Source of the DNA: Pseudomonas psychrophila
GTDB lineage: Bacteria; Pseudomonadota; Gammaproteobacteria; Pseudomonadales; Pseudomonadaceae
Direction of reading: 5' to 3'
DNA: 64,000 bases
Assembly: GCF_001043005.1 (NCBI RefSeq)
Contig: NZ_JYKZ01000013.1
Coordinates: forward strand, 91,279-155,278
Under the pieces are notes generated by a model that was not told the DNA's origin, made no database searches, and saw only the letters and a program-made list of their open reading frames with translations. Position numbers and translations under genes: made by a program. This document shows positions 43,055 to 51,145 of this stretch, one piece after another. Position 1 is the stretch's first letter. Each line of letters starts with the position of its first letter.

Positions 43055-44059
43055 ATGAAACTGAAGCGTGTTATGGCGGCCCTGACTTTTGTTGCCGCAG
43101 GCGTTGCAACTGCCAATGCGGTTGCCGCTGGTGTTGACCCGGCTATTCAGCCCTATGTGAAGACAACTGGTGTATCGGGCAACCTGTCCAGCGTTGGTTC
43201 TGACACCCTGGCGAACTTGATGACCTTGTGGGCTGAGGCTTACAAGAAAGAATATCCAAACGTGAACATCCAGATTCAAGCTGCCGGTTCTTCGACCGCG
43301 CCGCCTGCGATTACTGAAGGCACCGCTAACCTGGGCCCGATGAGCCGCAAGATGAAAGACAACGAACTGGCTGCTTTCGAGCAGAAGTACGGCTACAAGC
43401 CAACCGCTATCCCGGTGGCAGTGGATGCCCTGGCCGTGTTCGTGCACAAGGACAACCCGATCAAGCACATGACCATGGAGCAAGTAGACGCTGTCTTCTC
43501 GTCCACGCGTCTGTGTGGCGGCAAGTCCGACATCAAGACCTGGGGTGACCTGGGTGTGACGGGCGACCTGGCGAACAAGCCGGTGCAACTGTTTGGTCGT
43601 AACTCGGTATCCGGCACTTACGGTTACTTCAAGGAAGAAGCCCTGTGTAAAGGTGACTTCAAGCCTAACGTGAACGAACAACCGGGCTCTGCCTCGGTAG
43701 TTCAGTCGATCAGCAGCTCGCTGAACGGTATCGGTTACTCGGGCATCGGTTACAAAACCGCCAGCGTGAAGACCGTGCCTTTGTCTAAAAAAGGCAGCAC
43801 CGAGTTCGTCGAAGACACCGAAGAAAACGCACTGAACGGCAAATACCCGCTGTCGCGTTTCCTCTACGTGTACGTGAACAAGGCGCCGAACAAGCCGTTG
43901 AACCCGCTGGAAGCCGAGTTCATCAAGCTGGTTCTGTCCAAGCAAGGTCAGGAAGTGGTTGTCAAAGACGGCTACATCCCTCTGCCAGCCAAAGTCGCTG
44001 CCAAAGCTTTGGCTGACCTGGGCTTGAAAGAAGGCGGCGCTGACGTCGCGAAGAAGTAA
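43055..44059 (+). CDS. pstS: phosphate ABC transporter periplasmic binding protein
   Basis: The 334-residue protein has a signal peptide (about residues 1-25, MKLKRVMAALTFVAAG...) and PstS phosphate-binding features: SSVGSDTLANLMTLWAE, AAGSSTAPPAITEGTANLGPMSR and GRNSVSGTYGYFKEEALCKGDFK. It captures phosphate in the periplasm for PstCAB. Pho boxes upstream indicate PhoB induction. It is separated from pstC by 220 bases that include a repeat element and a second Pho box, so pstS can be made in excess of the membrane parts. GTTAGGAGTAAGGC precedes the ATG. Confidence 0.95.
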   Translation: MKLKRVMAALTFVAAGVATANAVAAGVDPAIQPYVKTTGVSGNLSSVGSDTLANLMTLWAEAYKKEYPNVNIQIQAAGSSTAPPAITEGTANLGPMSRKMKDNELAAFEQKYGYKPTAIPVAVDALAVFVHKDNPIKHMTMEQVDAVFSSTRLCGGKSDIKTWGDLGVTGDLANKPVQLFGRNSVSGTYGYFKEEALCKGDFKPNVNEQPGSASVVQSISSSLNGIGYSGIGYKTASVKTVPLSKKGSTEFVEDTEENALNGKYPLSRFLYVYVNKAPNKPLNPLEAEFIKLVLSKQGQEVVVKDGYIPLPAKVAAKALADLGLKEGGADVAKK

Positions 44060-44066
44060 TGGCTAT

Positions 44067-44159
44067 GTAGTCGCTGCCGAAGGCTGCGAAAAGGATCGCG
44101 CAGACTTCAGATCAACGGGTTGCTGCGCAACCCTTCGCAGCCTGCGGCAGCGACTACAG
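44067..44159. repeat. GTAGTCGCTGCCG-type inverted repeat
   Basis: Arms beginning GTAGTCGCTGCCGAAGGCTG and ending CAGCCTGCGGCAGCGACTAC are near-perfect inverse copies with a GTTGCTGCGCAAC hairpin between. It is the second copy of the family seen at 31359 and may act as a transcript-end stem after pstS. Confidence 0.85.
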
Positions 44160-44228
44160 GGTTATTTCACTTCTGCTTCACCTCATTTTTTCACTCCGCT
44201 GCCGGAACCACTGGGCGGCGGATTTTTT

Positions 44229-44257
44229 GCGTCACTGCTTTGTCATCTTTCTGTCAT
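44229..44257 (+). promoter_or_regulatory. Pho box upstream of pstC, three units
   Basis: GCGTCAC, TTGTCAT and CTGTCAT are spaced 11 bases apart; the last two form a near-consensus 18-base Pho box. The pstC start codon is 23 bases downstream. Confidence 0.85.
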
Positions 44258-44279
44258 ACAGGACCGCTAGGGTGTGCGC

Positions 44280-46565
44280 ATGAATGATCTGGCCAATTCC
44301 CCAATGACTACGACATCCGCTCCCAAGCGCATTGATTTCAATACGCCTGAACTGCAGCGCAAGCGCCGTATCCGCGCGCTTAAAGACCACTTGACCCGCT
44401 GGTATGTATTTATCGGCGGTCTTGCCGTGCTCGGCGCTATCACCCTGATTTTCTTCTTTCTGGGCTACGTGGTTTATCCACTGTTCCAGGGCGCCGACCT
44501 GAATGCCAAACAGGCGATTACGCCGGTCTGGATGCAGGACGCCGGCAAGCCGCTGATGATCTCCGTTGAGGAGCAGAATCAGGTGGGCATGCGGGTATCC
44601 GACAAGGGCATGGTGCTGTTCTTCAATGTGAAGAACGGCGAAGAACTGACGCGGGTTAACTTGCCGCTCCCAGCTGGCACGCAAGTGACTTCGCTGGGCG
44701 AAGACCAGCCGGGTAACCCGGTGGTAGCCTTGGGCTTGTCCAATGGCCAGGCGCTGGTGTTTCGCCACACCTATCGCGTCAGCTACCCGGACAACAAAAA
44801 GACCATCACCCCTGCGATTGAATACCCCTACGGGGAAACCCCCGTCGTGCTCGATCCGCAAGGCCGCGCACTGGATCACGTTAACCTCAGCGTGAACGAT
44901 TCGACGCTGGTGCTGGCGGGTTCAACCGGCGCGCAGTTGCATGTGGTGTCGTTGGCCAGCGAAGAAAACATGATGACCGGTGAGGTCACGAACTCCGAGA
45001 CCCGCATCGATCTGCCGCAGATGACCAATCAGGTTAAAGCGCTGTACATCGATCCGCGTCAGCAGTGGCTGTATGTGGTCAATGATCGCGCCCAAGTCGA
45101 TGTGTTCAGCCTGCGCGACAAGAGCCTCAACGGTCGCTACAAACTGTCTGAGGACGCGACCACAGAGATCACGGCCAGTGCGCAGCTGGTGGGTGGCATC
45201 TCCCTGATATTTGGCGATTCCAAAGGTGGTCTGAGCCAGTGGTTCATGGCCCGCGATCCGGATGGCGAACAGCGCTTCAAGCCTATCCGCAGCTTCCAGA
45301 TGGGCACTTCGCCGATTGTTGAAATCACTGCCGAACAACGTCGCAAGGGCTTCCTGGCCCTGGATGCGGCGGGTGAGATCGGCGTGTTCCACAGCACCGC
45401 GCACCGTACCCTGCTGGTCGAAAAAATTGCCGAAGGCCCTGGCATCATGGCGTTGTCGCCGCGGGCCAACCGCATCATCGTGGAAGAGGGCGGCAAGCTG
45501 CTGCCACTGACCTTGAAGAACCCGCACCCGGAAGTGTCCTGGAGTGCGCTGTGGAGCAAGGTCTGGTACGAGAACTACGACGAGCCTAAATACGTCTGGC
45601 AATCGACCGCCGCCAACACCGACTTCGAGCCGAAGATGAGCCTTGCGCCATTGACCTTCGGTACGTTGAAGGCTGCTTTCTACGCCATGTTGCTGGCTGC
45701 GCCTCTGGCCGTTGCCGCTGCGATCTACACCGCTTACTTCATGGCTCCGAGCCTGCGCCGCAAGGTCAAGCCGGTTATCGAGCTGATGGAAGCCATGCCA
45801 ACGGTGATTCTGGGCTTCTTTGCCGGTCTGTTCCTCGCACCGTATGTCGAAGGGCATTTGCCGGGGATTTTCAGCCTGCTGATGCTGATGCCGATTGGTA
45901 TTCTGGTCGCCGGGTTCACCTGGAGCCGTCTGCCTGAGTCGATCCGCCTGCGAGTACCGGATGGTTGGGAAAGCATGATTCTGATCCCGGTGCTGCTGTT
46001 TGTGGGCTGGTTGTCGCTGTACATGAGCCCGTATATGGAAGCCTGGTTCTTTGGCGGCGACATGCGGATGTGGATCTCCCACGACCTGGGCATCACCTAC
46101 GACCAGCGCAACGCACTGGTAGTGGGTCTGGCTATGGGCTTTGCAGTTATCCCCAACATCTACTCGATTGCTGAAGACGCCGTGTTCAGCGTACCTCGCG
46201 GTCTGACCCTGGGTTCGCTGGCGCTGGGTGCCACGCCGTGGCAAACCATGACCCGCGTAGTGATCCTGACGGCCAGCCCGGGGATCTTCTCGGCACTGAT
46301 GATCGGTATGGGCCGTGCGGTTGGCGAGACGATGATTGTGTTGATGGCCACCGGTAACACCCCGGTCATGGAAATGAACCTGTTCGAAGGCCTGCGTACC
46401 TTGGCGGCAAACGTGGCGGTGGAAATGCCGGAGTCGGAAGTGGGCGGTAGCCATTACCGCGTGCTGTTCCTCTCGGCCCTGGTGCTGCTGCTGTTCACCT
46501 TTGTCATGAACACTCTTGCCGAGCTGATCCGTCAGCGTCTGCGCAAGAAATATTCGTCGCTTTAA
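44280..46565 (+). CDS. pstC: phosphate ABC transporter permease, long form
   Basis: The start is the ATG at 44280; an in-frame GTG two codons upstream is less likely. The 761-residue protein is the long PstC typical of pseudomonads. One membrane helix near 40-65 is followed by a large periplasmic region of about 350 residues with WD-like repeats. The permease domain follows from about 445, with AIYTAYFMAPSLRRKVKPVIELMEAMPTVILGFFAGL and the EAxxxG loop ALGATPWQTMTRVVILTASPGIFSALMIGMGRAVGETM. It is transcribed with pstA, pstB and phoU and has its own Pho box. Confidence 0.93.
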   Translation: MNDLANSPMTTTSAPKRIDFNTPELQRKRRIRALKDHLTRWYVFIGGLAVLGAITLIFFFLGYVVYPLFQGADLNAKQAITPVWMQDAGKPLMISVEEQNQVGMRVSDKGMVLFFNVKNGEELTRVNLPLPAGTQVTSLGEDQPGNPVVALGLSNGQALVFRHTYRVSYPDNKKTITPAIEYPYGETPVVLDPQGRALDHVNLSVNDSTLVLAGSTGAQLHVVSLASEENMMTGEVTNSETRIDLPQMTNQVKALYIDPRQQWLYVVNDRAQVDVFSLRDKSLNGRYKLSEDATTEITASAQLVGGISLIFGDSKGGLSQWFMARDPDGEQRFKPIRSFQMGTSPIVEITAEQRRKGFLALDAAGEIGVFHSTAHRTLLVEKIAEGPGIMALSPRANRIIVEEGGKLLPLTLKNPHPEVSWSALWSKVWYENYDEPKYVWQSTAANTDFEPKMSLAPLTFGTLKAAFYAMLLAAPLAVAAAIYTAYFMAPSLRRKVKPVIELMEAMPTVILGFFAGLFLAPYVEGHLPGIFSLLMLMPIGILVAGFTWSRLPESIRLRVPDGWESMILIPVLLFVGWLSLYMSPYMEAWFFGGDMRMWISHDLGITYDQRNALVVGLAMGFAVIPNIYSIAEDAVFSVPRGLTLGSLALGATPWQTMTRVVILTASPGIFSALMIGMGRAVGETMIVLMATGNTPVMEMNLFEGLRTLAANVAVEMPESEVGGSHYRVLFLSALVLLLFTFVMNTLAELIRQRLRKKYSSL

Positions 46566-46580
46566 GGAAGGTAGAAGTCT

Positions 46581-48251
46581 GTGAAACAGAACTCCCTCAA
46601 AGGCTGGTTCAAGAGCGGCGCTCCTGGCGTCTGGATCAGCGGTGGTGCGGTTTCCATCGCCGTCATCATGACCATCGGCTTGCTGTCGGTGATTGCCGTA
46701 CGTGGCCTGGGCCACTTCTGGCCTGCTGATCTGATACACGCTGAGTACAACGTTCCAGGCGATACCCATCACCTGGTGGTTGGTGAAGTGGTGCAAAAGG
46801 AAGAGGTGCCCCGCGAGCGTCTGAAAAGCGCGGGTTTGCCAGTCCCGGAGCAAGGCCCGGAGTTCATGACTCGCGAGCTGATCAAGGTCGGCAACCGTGA
46901 CTTGAATGGCAACGACTTTACCTGGGTGGTCGGCGAGTGGCTGACTAACCAGAGCACGCCGCCAGAGCTGATGGCCATTGAGCGTCGTGAGTGGGGCAAC
47001 TTTTACGGTTACCTGGTTAACGTGAAAGAAAACGGCAAGGTGGTGGCAGAAGGTGCCGCCGCCTGGCCAGAGCTGCAAGCCCGGGTCAAGCGTGTGAATG
47101 ATCTGGCGGCGCAACTCAGCCAGCTCGAGAAGAAAGACATCGGTGCGATCAACTATGGGCTTGAGCGCATCCGTCTGCAGGGTCGCAAGCTGGAACTGGA
47201 CGGCAAGCTGACCCCTCAGGCACAAGCGGACATGGACGCTGAACGTGCCGAGCTGAATGCCCGTTACAAAGCGATTGAAGATCGTCTGGGCGAGCTGCAT
47301 GCGCAGTTCAATCGCGACAGCCTTACGGCCCGCGATGCCAATGGCAAAGAGCTCGTGATCGACATCGGCAAAGTGGTCAAGGCCTACCAGCCGAACGCCA
47401 TGAACAGCTGGCAAAAACTGGCCATGTATTTCAGCAACATTTGGGAGTTCCTGAGCCAGGACCCGCGTGAAGCGAACACCGAAGGCGGTATTTTCCCGGC
47501 GATTTTCGGCACCGTGATGATGACGTTGATCATGGCCGTGATCGTGACTCCGTTTGGTGTGCTGGCGGCGGTTTACCTCCGTGAATATGCCAAGCAAAAC
47601 ACCCTGACCCGGGTGATCCGTATTGCGGTGAACAACCTGGCGGGTGTGCCGGCCATTGTTTACGGTGTGTTTGGTCTGGGCTTCTTTGTGTATGTGTTGG
47701 GCGGCTCGGTTGACCGTTTGTTCTTCGCTGAAGCATTGCCTGCGCCGACTTTTGGTACACCGGGCCTGATGTGGGCTTCGTTGACGCTGGCGCTGCTGGC
47801 GGTGCCAGTGGTGATCGTGGCCACTGAAGAAGGGCTGGCGCGTATTCCGCGTACCGTTCGCGAAGGTTCGCTGGCGCTGGGTGCGACCAAATCCGAAACG
47901 CTGTGGAAGATCGTGCTGCCGATGGCCAGTCCGGCCATGATGACGGGCATGATCCTCGCCGTGGCTCGTGCGGCCGGTGAAGTGGCGCCGCTGATGCTGG
48001 TGGGTGTGGTCAAGCTGGCACCTTCGCTGCCTCTGGACGGCAACTATCCGTACTTGCACCTTGACCAGAAGATCATGCACTTGGGCTTCCACATTTATGA
48101 CGTCGGCTTCCAAAGCCCGAACGTCGAAGCTGCCCGCCCGCTGGTCTATGCCACGGCGCTGCTGCTGGTACTGGTAATCGCGACCCTGAACCTGTCGGCG
48201 GTGTGGATTCGTAACCATCTGCGCGAGAAGTACAAGGCGCTGGAAAGCTGA
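46581..48251 (+). CDS. pstA: phosphate ABC transporter permease, long form
   Basis: The GTG at 46581 follows GGAAGG; 556 residues. An N-terminal helix (about 17-38) is followed by a roughly 250-residue periplasmic insert with coiled-coil-like charged stretches. The permease domain comes next (GGIFPAIFGTVMMTLIMAVIVTPFGVLAAVYLREYAKQNTLTRVIRIAVNNLAGVPAIVYGVFGL and SLALGATKSETLWKIVLPMASPAMMTGMILAVARAAGEVAPLM). It pairs with PstC. The insert is much larger than in E. coli PstA, as in other pseudomonads. It lies 15 bases after pstC. Confidence 0.93.
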   Translation: MKQNSLKGWFKSGAPGVWISGGAVSIAVIMTIGLLSVIAVRGLGHFWPADLIHAEYNVPGDTHHLVVGEVVQKEEVPRERLKSAGLPVPEQGPEFMTRELIKVGNRDLNGNDFTWVVGEWLTNQSTPPELMAIERREWGNFYGYLVNVKENGKVVAEGAAAWPELQARVKRVNDLAAQLSQLEKKDIGAINYGLERIRLQGRKLELDGKLTPQAQADMDAERAELNARYKAIEDRLGELHAQFNRDSLTARDANGKELVIDIGKVVKAYQPNAMNSWQKLAMYFSNIWEFLSQDPREANTEGGIFPAIFGTVMMTLIMAVIVTPFGVLAAVYLREYAKQNTLTRVIRIAVNNLAGVPAIVYGVFGLGFFVYVLGGSVDRLFFAEALPAPTFGTPGLMWASLTLALLAVPVVIVATEEGLARIPRTVREGSLALGATKSETLWKIVLPMASPAMMTGMILAVARAAGEVAPLMLVGVVKLAPSLPLDGNYPYLHLDQKIMHLGFHIYDVGFQSPNVEAARPLVYATALLLVLVIATLNLSAVWIRNHLREKYKALES

Positions 48252-48265
48252 TAGACACATAACCT

Positions 48266-48350
48266 GTGGGAGCGAGCTTGCTCGCGAAGGTATCGCCAAG
48301 GTTTCAAGGTGGAACCGGTTACCCGAATCGCTGGCAGGCCAGCTCCCACA
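48266..48350. repeat. REP pair, partly decayed
   Basis: The first arm reads GTGGGAGCGAGCTTGCTCGC; the inverse arm is altered in the middle (GGCAGGCCAGCTCCCAC). It lies inside the pst operon between pstA and pstB. Confidence 0.82.
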
Positions 48351-48404
48351 GAAGAAGCCCGGTTACTGAAAACCGAAACGAATTTTTAGCGTATGGAGCA
48401 ACCC

Positions 48405-49238
48405 ATGCAGCATGAATCCTCAACCCACGGCATCAACATGTCAGCCTTGGGTCGCACCAAACAAAGCTTGAACCTGGAAAGCGAAGAAGTCGCCATTGAA
48501 GTCCCGGGCCTGAATCTTTACTACGGCGAAAAACAAGCGCTGTACGACGTGTGTCTGAATATCCCGAAACAACGGGTAACGGCGTTTATCGGTCCGTCGG
48601 GCTGTGGCAAGTCCACGTTGCTGCGCACCTTCAACCGCATGAACGACCTGGTAGACGGTTGCCGCGTCGAAGGCGAGATCAACCTGTACGGCAACAACAT
48701 CTACCGCAAGGGCGAGGATGTCGCTGAGCTGCGTCGTCGCGTCGGCATGGTGTTCCAGAAGCCAAATCCGTTCCCCAAAACCATTTATGAAAACGTGGTT
48801 TACGGCCTGCGGATTCAGGGCATCAACAAAAAGCGCGTGCTCGACGAGGCCGTTGAATGGGCACTCAAGGGAGCGGCGTTGTGGGATGAGGTCAAGGACC
48901 GCCTGCATGAATCGGCACTGGGGTTGTCGGGTGGCCAGCAACAACGTCTGGTGATTGCCCGTACCATCGCGGTAGAGCCTGAAGTGCTGTTGCTCGATGA
49001 ACCGTGCTCGGCACTCGACCCGATCTCGACGTTGAAAGTCGAAGAGCTGATCTACGAACTCAAGTCCAAGTTCACCATCGTGATCGTGACCCACAACATG
49101 CAGCAAGCAGCTCGGGTTTCGGACTACACGGCGTTCATGTACATGGGCAAAATGGTTGAGTACGGCGACACCGACACGCTGTTCACCAACCCGGCCAAGA
49201 AGCAGACCGAAGACTACATCACCGGGCGCTATGGCTAG
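48405..49238 (+). CDS. pstB: phosphate ABC transporter ATP-binding protein
   Basis: The ATG at 48405 gives MQHESSTHGINMSALG, the usual pseudomonad PstB start (277 residues); the ATG at 48393 is in frame four codons earlier but has a poorer ribosome-binding site. Walker A GPSGCGKST, the Q-loop MVFQKPNPFPKTIYENVVYG, the ABC signature LSGGQQQRL and Walker B VLLLDEPCSALDPIS are all intact. It powers phosphate import by PstCA. Confidence 0.96.
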   Translation: MQHESSTHGINMSALGRTKQSLNLESEEVAIEVPGLNLYYGEKQALYDVCLNIPKQRVTAFIGPSGCGKSTLLRTFNRMNDLVDGCRVEGEINLYGNNIYRKGEDVAELRRRVGMVFQKPNPFPKTIYENVVYGLRIQGINKKRVLDEAVEWALKGAALWDEVKDRLHESALGLSGGQQQRLVIARTIAVEPEVLLLDEPCSALDPISTLKVEELIYELKSKFTIVIVTHNMQQAARVSDYTAFMYMGKMVEYGDTDTLFTNPAKKQTEDYITGRYG

Positions 49239-49323
49239 TTTGAGCGGTAGTGACCGTTCGACGTATCGACAATTTGGCTAGCCGCTTACAGCGCGCAGCT
49301 CACAGCTTTTGCGGAGCAGAACC

Positions 49324-50085
49324 ATGATTTCAAAGGATGGCCTCACCCATCACATTTCCGCGCAGTTCAACGCGGAACTCGAAGACGTGCGCAGCCACCT
49401 GCTGGCGATGGGCGGCCTGGTCGAGAAACAGGTCAACGATGCAGTGACCGCGTTGATCGAGGCCGACTCGGGTTTGGCTCAGCAGGTGCGCGAGATTGAT
49501 GAACAGATCAACCAGATGGAGCGCAACATCGACGAGGAGTGCCTGCGCATTCTGGCCCGTCGTCAGCCTGCGGCGTCTGACTTGCGTTTGATTATCAGCA
49601 TCTCCAAGTCAGTGATCGACCTTGAGCGCATCGGCGACGAAGCGACCAAGATCGCCCGCCGGGCTATCCAGTTGTGCGAAGAAGGTGAGGCACCACGGGG
49701 TTATGTCGAGGTGCGCCATATCGGCGATCAGGTGCGCAACATGGTGCGCGATGCACTGGACGCCTTTGCCCGTTTCGATGCCGACCTTGCACTGTCGGTG
49801 GCCCAGTACGACAAAATCATCGACCGCGAGTACAAGACTGCACTGCGTGAGCTGGCCACTTACATGATGGAAGATCCGCGCTCGATCTCGCGGGTGTTGA
49901 GCATCATCTGGGTACTGCGTTCGCTGGAGCGTATCGGCGACCACGCCCGTAATATCTCGGAACTGGTGATTTATCTGGTACGCGGCACCGACGTTCGACA
50001 CATGGGCCTCAAGCGCATGCGCGAAGAAGTTCAGGGCACGGGTGCCGATAACGCTAATGTTGCGACGCCGCCTGACGATAAGTAA
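49324..50085 (+). CDS. phoU: phosphate signalling protein PhoU
   Basis: The ATG at 49324 (253 residues) follows GCGGAGCAG. Two PhoU domains with repeated E/DxxxD metal-binding helices are present (for example DLERIGDEATKIARRAI and SLERIGDHARNISELVIYLV). PhoU links PstSCAB activity to PhoR/PhoB repression and prevents toxic phosphate uptake. Last gene of the pst operon; a strong terminator follows. Confidence 0.95.
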   Translation: MISKDGLTHHISAQFNAELEDVRSHLLAMGGLVEKQVNDAVTALIEADSGLAQQVREIDEQINQMERNIDEECLRILARRQPAASDLRLIISISKSVIDLERIGDEATKIARRAIQLCEEGEAPRGYVEVRHIGDQVRNMVRDALDAFARFDADLALSVAQYDKIIDREYKTALRELATYMMEDPRSISRVLSIIWVLRSLERIGDHARNISELVIYLVRGTDVRHMGLKRMREEVQGTGADNANVATPPDDK

Positions 50086-50100
50086 GACAGCCTGAACTAA

Positions 50101-50135
50101 AAACGCCCGGCTCATTGCCGGGCGTTTTGGTTTTC
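50101..50135 (+). terminator. pst-phoU terminator
   Basis: AAACGCCCGG and CCGGGCGTTT form a stem with a seven-base loop, followed by TTTTGGTTTT, just after phoU. Confidence 0.92.
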
Positions 50136-50161
50136 AGGCGTTCATATCCAAGGAGCAGTCG

Positions 50162-51037
50162 ATGAGCAAGGTGAGTGTGCTGGTGGTGGATGACGCGTCG
50201 TTTATTCGTGACCTGATTAAAAATTGCCTGCGTAATTATTTTCCGGGCATCAGGATCGAAGACGCCGTCAACGGCCGCAAAGCCCAGACCCTGCTGACCC
50301 GTGAATCATTCGATCTGGTGCTGTGTGACTGGGAAATGCCAGAGATGTCCGGCCTTGAACTGTTGAGTTGGTGTCGTGAGCAGGACCAGCTGAAAACGCT
50401 GCCCTTTATCATGGTCACCAGCCGTGGCGATAAAGAGAACGTGATCCAGGCTATTCAGGCCGGTGTTTCGGATTTCGTCAGCAAGCCTTTTACCAACGAA
50501 CAGTTGCTGTCCAAGGTGAAGAAGGCGTTCACCAAGGCAGGATTGCTCGACTCGGTGATGGCCAGTGCACCGACGCGCATGAACTCGGCGTTTGGCAATG
50601 ATTCGCTGAATGCACTAACTGGAGGCAAGGCGCAGGTGGTAACCCCTGCACCGGCGGCCCCTGCACCGCGTCCGGCCCCAGTGCCTGCGCCGGCACTGAC
50701 AAGCCGTGGCCAAGGACAACTGCGGTTACCCAGCGGCACACAGGTCTGTGTGATCAAGGCCCTGAGCCTTAAGGAGGCGCTGCTGGTGGTGCGTCGTGGC
50801 GAAGTGCTGCCTCAGGTGCTGGACAGCGCCGTATTGGACCTTGAGCAGGGCGAGAGCGCCGAAGTGGCGCGTTTGAATGGTTATCTGCATGCCATCGTGG
50901 CGTATGAGCCAAAACCAGACAGCGCCTGGCTGCAACTGACCTTTCGCTTTGTCGATCAGGATGCCGACAAAATGAACTACCTGTCACGATTGATTGCCCA
51001 CGGCACGGCACAGAAGCATTTTGTGCCGGGTGCGTGA
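50162..51037 (+). CDS. response regulator with PilZ-like C-terminal domain
   Basis: The 291-residue protein has a complete receiver domain: acidic pair D10-D11, phosphoacceptor D56 (LVLCDWEMP), T86 and K108 (VSKPF). A Pro/Ala-rich linker of about 25 residues (158-182) follows, then a beta-rich domain (about 185-291, GQLRLPSGTQVCVIKALSLKEALLVVRRGEVLPQVLDSAVLDL...) that resembles PilZ folds, though the RxxxR motif is not obvious. No histidine kinase gene is adjacent. The first base lies 76 bases after the phoU stop, beyond the terminator. Confidence 0.78.
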   Translation: MSKVSVLVVDDASFIRDLIKNCLRNYFPGIRIEDAVNGRKAQTLLTRESFDLVLCDWEMPEMSGLELLSWCREQDQLKTLPFIMVTSRGDKENVIQAIQAGVSDFVSKPFTNEQLLSKVKKAFTKAGLLDSVMASAPTRMNSAFGNDSLNALTGGKAQVVTPAPAAPAPRPAPVPAPALTSRGQGQLRLPSGTQVCVIKALSLKEALLVVRRGEVLPQVLDSAVLDLEQGESAEVARLNGYLHAIVAYEPKPDSAWLQLTFRFVDQDADKMNYLSRLIAHGTAQKHFVPGA

Positions 51038-51046
51038 AGTGCCCTT

Positions 51047-51131
51047 GTGGGAGCGGGCTTGCTCGAGATGTGGACGCCGCGGTTTTTCAGTCGAACCGCG
51101 TCGATACCATCGCGAGCAAGCCCGCTCCCAC
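51047..51131. repeat. REP pair
   Basis: GTGGGAGCGGGCTTGCTCGA and the exact inverse of GCGAGCAAGCCCGCTCCCAC flank a GC-rich loop (GACGCCGCGG). Confidence 0.92.
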
Positions 51132-51145
51132 ACGTCATATGTGGA

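Noticed and set aside
44922..48299. A 1125-codon open frame on the minus strand
   Set aside because: It is antisense to pstC and pstA, whose products are clear. Its translation is rich in H, R and Q with no recognisable domain, as expected for the mirror frame of GC-rich genes.
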